A stretch of 64,000 nucleotides of DNA. It comes from Saezia sanguinis (GTDB lineage: Bacteria; Pseudomonadota; Gammaproteobacteria; Burkholderiales; Burkholderiaceae_C). A program made the position numbers and the translations under genes. How positions within the stretch are numbered: the stretch's first letter is position 1; the number at the start of each line of letters is the position of its first letter. The DNA lies in contig NZ_PQSP01000008.1 in the NCBI RefSeq assembly GCF_003991585.1, forward strand, positions 1 through 64,000, read 5' to 3'. This document shows positions 7,575 to 17,429 of this stretch, one piece after another. The notes under the pieces were generated by a model. That model had not been told where the DNA came from, did no database searches, and saw nothing but the letters and a program-made list of their open reading frames with translations.

Positions 7575-7987
7575 AATTCCGCCATCGTCCCCTGGATGAA
7601 CTGGAGATCAATCTGATCCCGTTCATCGATATATTGCTGGTGATCATTATCTTTTTAATGCTGACGACCACTTATAACCGCATTGCCGCATTGCAAATCC
7701 GTTTGCCTGATGCCAATGCAGAGCAGCAGAACATGACGGTGCAAAAAGTTGATGTGGTGGTTACAGCAGATGGTACATTTGCCATCAATGGCGCGATTGT
7801 GAGTGACCCGAGTGTGTCGCATTTGGCACAGTTACTGAGAGCGGCAGCCGGGGAGCATGAACTGTCCATGGTGGTGATCAATGCCGATGGTAATTCTTCG
7901 CATCAGTCGGTTGTCAATGTGATGGATGCTGCCAGACAGGCAGGGCTTTCACGCCTGACATTTGCCACCCGCAGCGAGCAGCCCTGA
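7571..7987 (+). CDS. exbD: ExbD/TolR family biopolymer transport protein
   Basis: 138 residues with a single N-terminal membrane segment (INLIPFIDILLVIIIFLMLTT) and a periplasmic domain, the ExbD/TolR layout. The essential membrane aspartate is present in PFIDILL. The GTG start overlaps the exbB stop (GTGA), which indicates coupled translation. Its place directly ahead of lpxK and kdsB is the common arrangement in Burkholderiales. Confidence 0.9.
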   Translation: MKFRHRPLDELEINLIPFIDILLVIIIFLMLTTTYNRIAALQIRLPDANAEQQNMTVQKVDVVVTADGTFAINGAIVSDPSVSHLAQLLRAAAGEHELSMVVINADGNSSHQSVVNVMDAARQAGLSRLTFATRSEQP

Positions 7988-8070
7988 CCTCAATTGAAAT
8001 GGCCCGATCGGGCCAAACCGTTTTGTTGTTGTATCATTCAACATTCATCTCACACGATGTGGCTGCCTAT

Positions 8071-9141
8071 ATGACAAGCTCGCCCGAACAACCCCAACCT
8101 GCTGCAAAAGAAAAGTATTGGCAGCGGCGCGGTGGTGTTGCGTGTGTTTTGTGGCCGGCAAGCCTGTTGTTCAGGGGTATCAGTGCAGTGCGCCGCTGGT
8201 GGCTGCAGCGGGTCCGGCAACCATGGAAAGCGTCTGTACCCGTGATTGTGGTCGGCAATCTGACCGCAGGTGGCGCCGGCAAAACGCCGACAGTGATTGC
8301 GCTGGTTGAGCACCTGAAGCAGGCAGGGTGGCAGCCAGGGGTGATTTCCCGCGGGTATGGCAGAAAAGACAATACCCCGTGTGTTGAAGTGCACAACAAC
8401 AGTACCCCGGCGCAGACTGGTGATGAACCCTTGCTGATCAAGCGCAGCACTGGCGTGCCTGTGTTTGTAGGCGCTAAGCGTGTGCAGGTTGCACAGGTGC
8501 TGCTGGAGCGCTACCCTGCAACCACGGTGCTGCTCAGTGATGACGGGTTGCAGCATTATGCACTGGGGCGTGACATTGAAATTGCGGTGTTTGACGACCG
8601 TGGGGCCGGCAACGGCTGGCTGCTGCCCGCCGGACCTTTGCGTGAGCCGCTTTCGAGAGCCCGCTCAGTTGATCTGGTTTTGTATAACGCCGATGCGCCT
8701 TCTGTCGATCTGCCGGGGTACATGGTGACACGCGGGCTGAAAGGCTATTTGCCGCTGAGCGCCTGGGCTGGCACATGCCCTGCACAGCGGTCATGGCAGC
8801 CTGTGGCTGCGCTGGTTGCTAAGTGCCAGCTTCAAGAGGTGAGTGTTGCGGCAGCCGCTGGCATTGGGCATCCGCAGCGGTTTTTTAATATGCTGGCGCA
8901 GGCCGGGGTGAAGCTGGAACAGACGCTGCCGCTGCCGGACCATTATGACTTTGCGCAATCGCCGTTTGAGGCAATTCGCTCAGACATCATCCTGATTACC
9001 GAAAAAGATGCGGCTAAATGCCTACAATTACCTCATCAGGAAAAACTGCATGTGGTTGCGCTGGACTATGAGCCTGAAAGGGCGTTTATGCAGCGCCTGG
9101 ATCAATTGCTGGCAGATGTGCCAAACACGGGGCAGCCATAG
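8071..9141 (+). CDS. lpxK: Tetraacyldisaccharide 4'-kinase
   Basis: LpxK phosphorylates the 4' position of the lipid A disaccharide at the inner membrane. From ATG 8071 the protein has 356 residues: an N-terminal hydrophobic stretch (WQRRGGVACVLWPASLLF) and the variant P-loop GNLTAGGAGKT at about 62-72, then VISRGYG, GDEP, SDDGLQHYALGRD, LLPAGPLREP and ITEKDAAK, all standard LpxK segments. An in-frame ATG at 7999 would add 24 residues; neither start has a clear ribosome site, and homologue lengths favour 8071. Part of the exbBD-lpxK-trm112-kdsB operon. Confidence 0.93.
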   Translation: MTSSPEQPQPAAKEKYWQRRGGVACVLWPASLLFRGISAVRRWWLQRVRQPWKASVPVIVVGNLTAGGAGKTPTVIALVEHLKQAGWQPGVISRGYGRKDNTPCVEVHNNSTPAQTGDEPLLIKRSTGVPVFVGAKRVQVAQVLLERYPATTVLLSDDGLQHYALGRDIEIAVFDDRGAGNGWLLPAGPLREPLSRARSVDLVLYNADAPSVDLPGYMVTRGLKGYLPLSAWAGTCPAQRSWQPVAALVAKCQLQEVSVAAAAGIGHPQRFFNMLAQAGVKLEQTLPLPDHYDFAQSPFEAIRSDIILITEKDAAKCLQLPHQEKLHVVALDYEPERAFMQRLDQLLADVPNTGQP

Positions 9142-9185
9142 AGAGTGGCTGCTTGTGGCCGATGAACACTGGAGTGACATGAATT

Positions 9186-9470
9186 ATGGACCGTAAATTG
9201 CTTGAACTGCTGATATGCCCGGTAACACAGGGGCCGCTTGAATATGATAAAGAGCACCAGGTGCTGATCTCGCAAGGGGCCAAGCTGGTGTTTCCGATAC
9301 ATGATGGTATTCCCATCATGCTTGAAACTGAAGCGGTGGTTTTGGATGAGTGGGTAGCCCAGGGCAAGCCACATGCCAACCAAATGAAAGCGCCTGTGGC
9401 AGCGTCCGCCCCGGATACACAGGAACATGCGCCGGAAAATGAAGTTGCAGAACAAGACAAATCTGAATGA
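9186..9470 (+). CDS. Trm112/YcaR family small protein
   Basis: 94 residues. The first 55 follow the Trm112/YcaR pattern: [21 protein letters not shown], then [13 protein letters not shown]. The one cysteine in [10 protein letters not shown] is kept but the zinc tetrad of classical Trm112 is not, which is usual for bacterial YcaR. The last 35 residues are a low-complexity alanine- and glutamate-rich tail that is longer than the family norm of about 60 residues. It sits between lpxK and kdsB, as in many proteobacteria. Confidence 0.85.
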   Translation: MDRKLLELLICPVTQGPLEYDKEHQVLISQGAKLVFPIHDGIPIMLETEAVVLDEWVAQGKPHANQMKAPVAASAPDTQEHAPENEVAEQDKSE

Positions 9471-9479
9471 TCGGGTTGT

Positions 9480-10265
9480 ATGGATTTTCATGTCATTATT
9501 CCTGCACGCCTGAAGTCGACCCGGCTGCCTGATAAGCCACTGGCCGATATCAATGGTTTGCCGATGGTGGTGTGTGTTGCCCGGTGTGCGGCACAGAGCC
9601 AGGCGAAAAGTGTCACAGTGGCTGCGGATGATGAGCGCATTGTGCAGGCGTGTGTACAGCATGGCGTGTCTGCGGTGCTGACAAGAGCAGACCATCCCAG
9701 TGGCAGTGACCGTCTGGCCGAGGCTAGCAGCCTGCTCGGACTGTCTGGCAGCGACATTGTGGTGAATGTGCAGGGCGATGAGCCTTTGATGCCGCCGCAA
9801 TTGATTAATGCCTGTGCACGTGTATTAAACAACAATCCGGACTGTGCCATCAGTACCGCAGCACATGCGATAGATGATGAGGCAGAGTATGCCAACCCCA
9901 ATGTGGTCAAAGTCGTTTGCGATGCGGCCGGGCGGGCGCTCTATTTTAGCCGGGCGCCGATTCCGTGGTGGCGTGATGGCAATCTGGCGCATTCGGCAGG
10001 GCAGGTCCCGCATCTGCCAGAACCGGGGGCAGATATGCCTTTGCCACTGCGGCACATTGGCATTTATGCCTATCGGGTGGTTTTTTTGCAGCGCTTCCCG
10101 ACATTGCCGGCAGCACCGTTGGAGCGCCTGGAGTCACTGGAGCAATTGCGTGCCTTGTGGCACGGGGAACGCATCGCGGTACATGTGACGTCTGAGCGCC
10201 CAGGCCCTGGAGTGGATACTCCGGCCGATCTGGAGCGGGTGCGTGCAGCATTGGCTGCAAGGTGA
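9480..10265 (+). CDS. kdsB: 3-deoxy-manno-octulosonate cytidylyltransferase (CMP-Kdo synthetase)
   Basis: KdsB activates Kdo with CTP for transfer to lipid A. The 261-residue protein begins with the nucleotide-binding signature [16 protein letters not shown] and then has [45 protein letters not shown] and [13 protein letters not shown], all typical. It starts nine bases after the preceding stop, so it is in the same operon as lpxK, and together they supply lipopolysaccharide inner-core synthesis. Confidence 0.95.
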   Translation: MDFHVIIPARLKSTRLPDKPLADINGLPMVVCVARCAAQSQAKSVTVAADDERIVQACVQHGVSAVLTRADHPSGSDRLAEASSLLGLSGSDIVVNVQGDEPLMPPQLINACARVLNNNPDCAISTAAHAIDDEAEYANPNVVKVVCDAAGRALYFSRAPIPWWRDGNLAHSAGQVPHLPEPGADMPLPLRHIGIYAYRVVFLQRFPTLPAAPLERLESLEQLRALWHGERIAVHVTSERPGPGVDTPADLERVRAALAAR

Positions 10266-11287
<1,022 letters not shown>

Positions 11288-11312
11288 TTTTTTCTGGCAA
11301 CAGCCACAACAA

Positions 11313-11349
11313 CCCGGTACTGTGCGTTTGATGCAGTGCCGGGTTTTTT
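11313..11349 (+). terminator. Terminator of adk
   Basis: A 10-bp stem (11313-11322 with 11334-11343, one G-U pair) followed by TTTTTT, 26 bases after the adk stop. Confidence 0.9.
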
Positions 11350-11439
11350 ATATGTGAAACTGTCCTGCCCCTAGTAAGGGATGGGGCGCTGATTGCGAGC
11401 GCTGGCCGGAATGGCTATGGCTGCGAGACTGAGAGACCG

Positions 11440-12513
11440 TTAGTCGTTCTGCTGTTCCAACTGTTCGATCCTTTTCTTCAGCATGCGGATCTCAAGCATG
11501 GCTTCGCCATAAGCCGCCTGCAGCTCTTCTGGCTGGGGTGCTTGGGAATGGGCTGCTTTATGAGGCGCATGCGTCTCAGGCTCAACCGTGTTGTCCATTT
11601 GCCGTAAAGCTTCTTCTACCCAGCATTCTACAGTGGGGACAGGCAGGCTAAAAATCTGGCTGGCCTGTTGTATGGTGGTTTTGCCATGCAGGATATTATG
11701 TGCCAGTGCGGCTTGACGCTCAAGGCTCCATCTATTGCTTGCTGAATCAGGCTGTGTGGCCAGATCTGGCGCAAATGGAGTGGTATTTTCTTGTTGCTGC
11801 GTTGTGGTGTTGTGAGAAAGGGAAACGGCAGGCTCAGGAACAGGTATCGTTTGAGGTGTTGTTTGCAGCGGGGCTGCCTTTTCTGCCGTATAGGGTGTTT
11901 TTTGAAGCGGTGATGATTCTTGGGAAAATGTATTTTGCTGTGGTGTTGGAACTGGCGGATGTTCAATGTGTGAGGGAGTTTCCAGTTGTGCACGCAGGTG
12001 CATCACTTTGTCGGAAACCTGTGTGGCCTGTTTTTGCATTTCTTCGTTTAAAGGCTGGGCAAGTTCACCAATCATTTGTAATGCTTTTGTGTAGCCTTCC
12101 AAGGCAGTCTCGGGATTGTTTGTAGTTTGACTGTCTGCCATGTGGATGTAGGTATTGATGTTTTGCTGTAGCTGCTGTTGTTTCTGGTTTTCTTTTTCCT
12201 GAATACGATCCTGCGTTGACTTTTCACGCTTTTCAGGAGACGCTAAAAGGTATTTGATGCCCGCAATCACGTAAGCAACCAGACAGAAACCGGTGAACGC
12301 GGTTATAAACCACAACACGCCATTGATTCTACCTCCCAGTGGATTTTGCATGGACAGGATCAAGCACGTCATGACCAGTGCGGCCAGCAATGAAAAGCCC
12401 AATCGCGTGAGGTGCGATTTACATAAAACCCCAATAGCCAATGCAACAATGGCGTGAATAGGGTCGACAAGCGTGGCCAATACGCCAACAAAAAATAGAA
12501 TGAAAGTTGTCAT
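11440..12513 (-). CDS. Membrane protein with C-terminal transposase-like helix-turn-helix and coiled coil
   Basis: 357 residues. Three or four membrane segments lie in residues 3-90 (FILFFVGVLATLV; IVALAIGVLC; SLLAALVMTCLIL; VLWFITAFTGFCLVAYVIAG). A glutamine-rich charged helix (95-175) and a proline/threonine/glutamine-rich linker (180-255) follow. Residues about 261-305 read RWSLERQAALAHNILHGKTT and then AS..FSLPVPTVECWVEEAL, close in wording to the helix-turn-helix of IS3-type OrfA transposase subunits, followed by a short coiled coil (328-355). Such a domain on a membrane protein is unusual. No terminal repeats or OrfB are present. Function unknown. Confidence 0.7.
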   Translation of the reverse strand: MTTFILFFVGVLATLVDPIHAIVALAIGVLCKSHLTRLGFSLLAALVMTCLILSMQNPLGGRINGVLWFITAFTGFCLVAYVIAGIKYLLASPEKREKSTQDRIQEKENQKQQQLQQNINTYIHMADSQTTNNPETALEGYTKALQMIGELAQPLNEEMQKQATQVSDKVMHLRAQLETPSHIEHPPVPTPQQNTFSQESSPLQKTPYTAEKAAPLQTTPQTIPVPEPAVSLSHNTTTQQQENTTPFAPDLATQPDSASNRWSLERQAALAHNILHGKTTIQQASQIFSLPVPTVECWVEEALRQMDNTVEPETHAPHKAAHSQAPQPEELQAAYGEAMLEIRMLKKRIEQLEQQND

Positions 12514-12623
12514 GGGTTTGTTGGTTGTTGATGAACGTGCCTTTTGATCATGCTGTGGCGTATGGCTTGAACTCAGGGCGCAAGAATTTTTGCTGCCTGG
12601 GCGACTATAGAACAGAGATTTGC

Positions 12624-13088
12624 TTATGCATCCGGGTTGCGTGTGGTTTTATGCCGCATCAGGCGCGCTTTTTCTCTGTCCCAGTCACGGTCTTTTTCGG
12701 TTTGCCGTTTGTCGTGTGTTTTTTTGCCTTTGCCTAAAGCGATATCAACTTTGACACGGCCTTTGCTGTAGTGCAGATTCAACGGGACCAGTGTGTAGCC
12801 GCGCTGCTCGACTTTGCCGATCAGGCGACTGATTTCTTCCTTGTGCAGCAGCAGTTTTTTGGTGCGGGCGGCTTCGGGCTTGACATGGGTAGATGCACTT
12901 TTAAGCGGGCTGATCTGGCAGCCGATCAGGTACAGCTCTGCATCACGAATAACCACGTAGCCATCAGTGAGTTGGGCGCGCCCTTCGCGGATGGCCTTAA
13001 CCTCCCAGCCCTCGAGCACCAGGCCTGCTTCGTATTTGTCTTCCAGAATGTAATTGAATCTGGCTTTTCTGTTTTCTGCAATAGACAT
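12624..13088 (-). CDS. smpB: SsrA-binding protein
   Basis: SmpB carries tmRNA into stalled ribosomes during trans-translation. 154 residues with all the family landmarks: [77 protein letters not shown] and the basic C-terminal tail ([19 protein letters not shown]). It is divergent from ratA with only 49 bases between the two starts, an arrangement conserved across proteobacteria. Confidence 0.97.
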   Translation of the reverse strand: MSIAENRKARFNYILEDKYEAGLVLEGWEVKAIREGRAQLTDGYVVIRDAELYLIGCQISPLKSASTHVKPEAARTKKLLLHKEEISRLIGKVEQRGYTLVPLNLHYSKGRVKVDIALGKGKKTHDKRQTEKDRDWDREKARLMRHKTTRNPDA

Positions 13089-13137
13089 GGGTTGACAAGT
13101 CAGTTATTTAAGTTCTTTTACAATAGAGTGCAATTGT

Positions 13138-13596
13138 ATGAAAAATGTTAAAAAGTCCGTTTTAATCTGGTACTCCCCCAGAGAAATGTATGATCTGGTT
13201 ATTGATGTTAAGGCCTATCCTACATTTTTGCCCTGGTGCAGCAGTGCCGAAGTGGTGGAAACCTTGCCTGAGGGCATGGTGGCCCGGTTGGGCATCGGCT
13301 ATGGCAGCATCAATCAGAAGTTTACCACCCGCAACCATCATGAACCGGGAAAGTCGGTGACCATGGATCTGGTGGACGGTCCTTTTTCGTCACTGAAAGG
13401 CGTCTGGACTTTTACCGAACTGCCTGCAACGCCCCCGCAAACCGAGCCTCCGCGGGCCTGCCGCATCAATTTTGAGATCAGTTACGAATTTTCCAGCAAA
13501 GCGCTGGAGTTTGTGCTGGGCCCGGTATTTGACCGCATTGTCAACTCACAGGTTGAGGCATTTATCAAGCGGGCCAATACCGTTTATGGTAAGTGA
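13138..13596 (+). CDS. ratA: RatA/COQ10-like START-domain protein
   Basis: 152 residues forming one polyketide cyclase/START fold: KSVLIWYSPREMYDLVIDVKAYP, FLPWCSSAEV, then SYEFSSKALEFVLGPVFDRIVNS. RatA was described in E. coli as a toxin blocking 70S assembly, while the mitochondrial relative COQ10 binds ubiquinone, so a role in respiratory quinone handling is equally possible. It overlaps rnfH by 11 bases (start 13586) and is divergent from smpB. Confidence 0.92.
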   Translation: MKNVKKSVLIWYSPREMYDLVIDVKAYPTFLPWCSSAEVVETLPEGMVARLGIGYGSINQKFTTRNHHEPGKSVTMDLVDGPFSSLKGVWTFTELPATPPQTEPPRACRINFEISYEFSSKALEFVLGPVFDRIVNSQVEAFIKRANTVYGK

Positions 13597-13954
13597 TGCA
13601 CTGCCAGAACCTTTGCTGGCAGATGATGTTGAGGTGATTTATTCGCCTGCAGCGCGGCAGACGGTTGCTGTCAAAGTATCCTTATCAAAAATTCAAGATG
13701 CGCATGGCGTTGCCACCGTACAAGCCGCGATCATTGCCAGCGGGCTGTGTGCCCGGTTTCCTGAAATTGATTTGCAAACGGCCCATATTGGTATCTGGGG
13801 CCGTCAGACCAGGCTGGATGCCCCGTTACGCCTGAATGACCGCATTGAAATTTACCGCCCGTTGACGGTTGACCCGAAAGAGGCACGCCGCTTGCGCTAT
13901 AAGAAGCAAGGGCCGGTACGGTCGCGCCACCGTCCGGGTTATAAGGGCCCATAA
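13586..13954 (+). CDS. rnfH: RnfH family protein
   Basis: 122 residues from ATG 13586, whose codon lies inside the end of ratA. The ubiquitin-like RnfH family is recognised by VEVIYSPAARQTVAVKVSL, VATVQAAIIASGLCARFPEI, HIGIWGRQTRLDAPLRLNDRIEIYRPLTVDPKEARRLRYKK. ratA-rnfH (yfjG-yfjF) is a conserved pair beside smpB, often regarded as antitoxin-like, though its role is unsettled. Confidence 0.92.
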   Translation: MVSDALPEPLLADDVEVIYSPAARQTVAVKVSLSKIQDAHGVATVQAAIIASGLCARFPEIDLQTAHIGIWGRQTRLDAPLRLNDRIEIYRPLTVDPKEARRLRYKKQGPVRSRHRPGYKGP

Positions 13955-14110
13955 CCTGATTTATGTGCATCTTTTGCCGTGTTTTCTGCGCTGGTGGTTG
14001 CGCACGATCGCAGGGATGCGGGGTGGCTCCCATTTTGCAGCCAGATGCGCTATCATCAAACATTGCGTGACAATAATTCTAAGTAACAGGAAGACAAAAA
14101 GGAACTCTGC

Positions 14111-16495
14111 ATGACCGAATTCAAGTTCAGAAAAGTGGCCGTATTGGGGGCCGGTGTGATGGGAGCGCAGATTGCGGCCCATTTGATCAATGTGCGTGTG
14201 CCGGTGGTGCTGTTTGATCTGGCGGCCAAGGAAGGCAATAAAAACGGCATTGTGTCCCAGGCGGTGGAGCGGCTGAAAAAATTGCGTCCGGCTCCGCTGG
14301 CCGTGGTTGATGAAGCGGCCCTGATTCAGCAGGCCAATTATGATGAACATCTGCCGCTGTTGTCAGAGTGTGACCTGATCATTGAGGCCATTGCCGAGCG
14401 AATGGACTGGAAAATTGACCTCTATGAGCGTATTGCGCCCCATATTGCGCCTCATGCCATTGTGGCATCCAATACTTCCGGCCTTTCGATGAACCAGTTG
14501 GCTGATGTATTGCCGCAGGCGATTCGCCCGCGTTTTTGCGGGGTTCATTTTTTTAATCCGCCACGTGCCATGCATTATCTGGAATTGATTCCCACCCGTG
14601 AGACGCGTGCCGATGTGATGGATACTGTGGAAACCTTTGCCACAACGGTGCTGGGCAAGGGTGTGGTCAGGGCGTTTGATACGCCTAATTTCATTGGCAA
14701 CCGTATTGGGTTTGCGGCTTTGCTGATTGGCATGGTGGAAGCTGACAAGTTTGGTTTCTCGCCTGATCTGGTCGATGACCTGACTGGCAAGAAGCTGGCG
14801 CGCTCAGGTTCTGCAACCTACCGCACCATGGATGTAGTGGGACTGGATACGGCGATGCATGTCATTAAGACGATGGATGACCAGTTGCCTAAGGATCCGT
14901 TTCACGCAATTTACCAGTTGCCATCCAGCATGGCAGATCTGATTGCCAAGGGGCAGTTGGGACAGAAGAGCGGTGCCGGTTATTTTAAGAAAGTCGGGCG
15001 CGATATTCTGCGGTACGATGCAGCTAAAGGTGATTATGTGCCGGGCGGGCTGAAAGCCAGCGATGTGGTGTCGCAGATACTGAAAATGCCTGCATCACAG
15101 CGTTTGGATGCGTTGAGAACGTCGACAGATACCCAGGCAAAGTACCTGTGGGCAATTTTGCGCGATATTTTTCATTATTCAGCAGTTCACCTGGCAGAAG
15201 TGGCCCCGTGTGCGCGGGATATTGACTTTGCCATGCGCTGGGGTTTTGGCTGGAAGCAGGGCCCGTTTGAATTGTGGCAGGAGGCCGGCTGGCAAAAAGT
15301 GGCCAACTGGATCAAGGAAGATATTGATGCCAAGCTGACTTTGTGCGATGAGCCGCTGCCGGCATGGGTGTTTGATGGGCGCAATGGTGTTCATCTGCCT
15401 GAAGGCTCATGGTCTGCGCAGTCGGGCAGTTATCTGCCTCAGAGTGCCTTGCCGGTATACCAGCGCCAGTATTTCCGTGAGAATGTGCTGGGCGGTGCTG
15501 CGCTTGATCCGAAAAAGACCGGACAGACGATTTATGAGGATGAGGCTATCCGCCTGTGGACGCTGGATGAGCCTGTGCTCATTGCATCGCTGAAAACCAA
15601 GGTGCATGCGCTGAGCCGGGTGGCGGTGCATGGCCTGCACAAAGCCATTGATGAGGCCGAGAACGGTGGCTATCAAGGGCTGGTGATCTGGGCGCCTGAT
15701 GCTCTGTTTTCAGCCGGGTTTGATCTGAAAACGGTGATGGAGTTATGTGCTTCGCAGGGGGCGGCAGCGGTCGAAAAAGATCTGGCTGATTTGCAACGCC
15801 TTTCATTGCGTTTGCGTTATGCATTGGTGCCAACCGTGGCAGCTGTGCACGGCAAGGCATTGGGCGGAGGATGCGAGATTGCATTGTATTGCGCCCGTCG
15901 GGTGATGGCACTGGAAAGTGCCATGGGTCTGGTGGAGTTCAATGTGGGCGTGATTCCGGCTGGTGGCGGGCTGACTTATCTGGCGCGGCGTGCGGCAGAA
16001 AAGGCCGGTTCGGGGCATGGCCTGGGTACAGAGCCATTTATCCTGCCGGTGTTTGACCAGGTCATGGCCGCGCAGACCAGTGGCAGCGCTTTGGATGCTG
16101 TCAAACTGGGATATGCATTGCACAGTGACATTGTGGTGCCGCATAAGGATGAGCTGCTGTATGTGGCGATTCAACAGGCCAGAGCGATGTCTGCCAGCGG
16201 CTATCGGCCTCCGTTGCAGCAGCCATTCCCTGTGGGGGGTACTGGGTTGCAGAAAGTATTGCAGCAGCGGCTGCAGGCATGGCGGCAGGCGGAAAAGTGC
16301 ACTGAGTATGATGAGGTCATTGGGCAAAGCCTGGCGCGTGTGCTGTCCGGCGGCGATGTTGCCGCTGGAACGGTTGTGACCGAGGCTGATCTGATTGCGC
16401 TGGAGCGGCAGGAGTTTATTCGCCTGTTGGGCAATGAAAAAACATTGCAGCGTATTGAAGGCATGCTCAATACCGGCAAAGCGGTGCGTAATTAA
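14111..16495 (+). CDS. Two-domain 3-hydroxyacyl-CoA dehydrogenase / enoyl-CoA hydratase
   Basis: 794 residues. The N terminus has the NAD-binding GAGVMG (residues 13-18), then IIEAIAERMDWK, SNTSGLS and HFFNPPRAMHYLELI of 3-hydroxyacyl-CoA dehydrogenase, with its helical C domain (IGNRIGFAAL). The C-terminal third is a crotonase fold: GKALGGGCEIALYCARR and MGLVEFNVGVIPAGGGLTYLARR, with the catalytic-type glutamate. This order (dehydrogenase first) is opposite to E. coli FadB and typical of betaproteobacterial stand-alone enzymes. It catalyses hydration and oxidation in fatty-acid or aromatic CoA breakdown; no thiolase or acyl-CoA dehydrogenase is nearby. No terminator separates it from the next gene. 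Confidence 0.92.
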   Translation: MTEFKFRKVAVLGAGVMGAQIAAHLINVRVPVVLFDLAAKEGNKNGIVSQAVERLKKLRPAPLAVVDEAALIQQANYDEHLPLLSECDLIIEAIAERMDWKIDLYERIAPHIAPHAIVASNTSGLSMNQLADVLPQAIRPRFCGVHFFNPPRAMHYLELIPTRETRADVMDTVETFATTVLGKGVVRAFDTPNFIGNRIGFAALLIGMVEADKFGFSPDLVDDLTGKKLARSGSATYRTMDVVGLDTAMHVIKTMDDQLPKDPFHAIYQLPSSMADLIAKGQLGQKSGAGYFKKVGRDILRYDAAKGDYVPGGLKASDVVSQILKMPASQRLDALRTSTDTQAKYLWAILRDIFHYSAVHLAEVAPCARDIDFAMRWGFGWKQGPFELWQEAGWQKVANWIKEDIDAKLTLCDEPLPAWVFDGRNGVHLPEGSWSAQSGSYLPQSALPVYQRQYFRENVLGGAALDPKKTGQTIYEDEAIRLWTLDEPVLIASLKTKVHALSRVAVHGLHKAIDEAENGGYQGLVIWAPDALFSAGFDLKTVMELCASQGAAAVEKDLADLQRLSLRLRYALVPTVAAVHGKALGGGCEIALYCARRVMALESAMGLVEFNVGVIPAGGGLTYLARRAAEKAGSGHGLGTEPFILPVFDQVMAAQTSGSALDAVKLGYALHSDIVVPHKDELLYVAIQQARAMSASGYRPPLQQPFPVGGTGLQKVLQQRLQAWRQAEKCTEYDEVIGQSLARVLSGGDVAAGTVVTEADLIALERQEFIRLLGNEKTLQRIEGMLNTGKAVRN

Positions 16496-16527
16496 CCGGA
16501 TCATCAAAAGAAAACAGCATCAGGAAA

Positions 16528-16959
16528 ATGAATCAGGTTCTGCAGTTGGTTGCCGGGGATTTTCCTCAACTGAAGGAGCGTTTGCCCCAGGTATTGGCCG
16601 GTGGCAATCTGGTGCTGTTGTTATGCGCGCAATGGTGCGGCACCTGCCGCACTTTTCGTGACATGGCAGACGAGCTTGCAGGCAAATTTCCTGAAACGCT
16701 TTTTGTCTGGCTGGATGTGGAAGATGACAGTGATGTGGCGGGAGACGTTGATGTGACGAACTTTCCGTCCATTGCGGTTTTCAGGCAGGGCGTGGCGGTT
16801 CACTTTGGCGTTTCACTGCCGCAGGCGGGCGTTGTTCAGCGGTTGCTGAATGCCTTATTCCATAATGCTGTGCATGAAGCCGATGTAGCGGATGAGGTGG
16901 CCGAACTGCCTCAGTTGCTGCAGCAATGGCTGCTGGATAAAACTGAGGCTGGCTGCTGA
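16528..16959 (+). CDS. Thioredoxin-family protein
   Basis: 143 residues with a thioredoxin fold: the redox motif WCGTC (Cys37, Cys40) after a hydrophobic strand LVLLLCAQ, a VTNFPSIAVFRQG strand with the cis-proline, and a C-terminal extension of about 45 residues that ends in Cys. There is no signal peptide, so it acts in the cytoplasm. It starts 32 bases after the beta-oxidation enzyme and may share its transcript. The active-site GT dipeptide differs from the GP of ordinary thioredoxin. Confidence 0.85.
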   Translation: MNQVLQLVAGDFPQLKERLPQVLAGGNLVLLLCAQWCGTCRTFRDMADELAGKFPETLFVWLDVEDDSDVAGDVDVTNFPSIAVFRQGVAVHFGVSLPQAGVVQRLLNALFHNAVHEADVADEVAELPQLLQQWLLDKTEAGC

Positions 16960-17345
16960 ACAGAAAGAAGCAAGAGCCTTCGCGACCATGCTGTTGTGGC
17001 GATATCGGCAGGAATGCATCAAGCCTGTACTTTGCAGCGTTGCTTTGACAAAAACAGGCTGCAGGCGGTGCGGCTACTTTCCATATTTTTTATGTCAAAG
17101 CCCTGCGTAGATGCGGCGGCAGCCTTTTATTATTTTTCGTGGTGTCTGTTGCTACTGACAAGAGTAGCCTGGTTGCTCGTGTTCAAAGAAGGCTTAAAAG
17201 GTCTGCCACACAACATAACATAACGCCTGCCAAATATAAACTATAAACGCGATGCCGGGCTTGACCCATGGCATGGCGGAAAGCATGACAAGACAGGTTA
17301 TAAATTTGAAGTGTGCGGGTGAATGTCGCGCCGACATACGGCAGA
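16960..17345. other. Intergenic stretch between convergent genes, nothing recognised
   Basis: About 385 bases between the thioredoxin-like gene and the opgH terminator. The open frames here are short and lack recognisable residues or ribosome sites. Confidence 0.4.
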
Positions 17346-17385
17346 TAAAAAACGCCCCCCTAAGACGGGCAATCTTAGAGGGGGT
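17346..17385 (-). terminator. Terminator of opgH
   Basis: A C-rich/G-rich hairpin (arms about 17355-17365 and 17373-17384 with a one-base bulge) that on the minus strand runs into GCGTTTTTTAT. It lies about 45 bases after the opgH stop. Confidence 0.85.
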
Positions 17386-17429
17386 GCCTAGGTTTCATTT
17401 AGGCCAAGCTTGGAATTTATTTTAAACGC

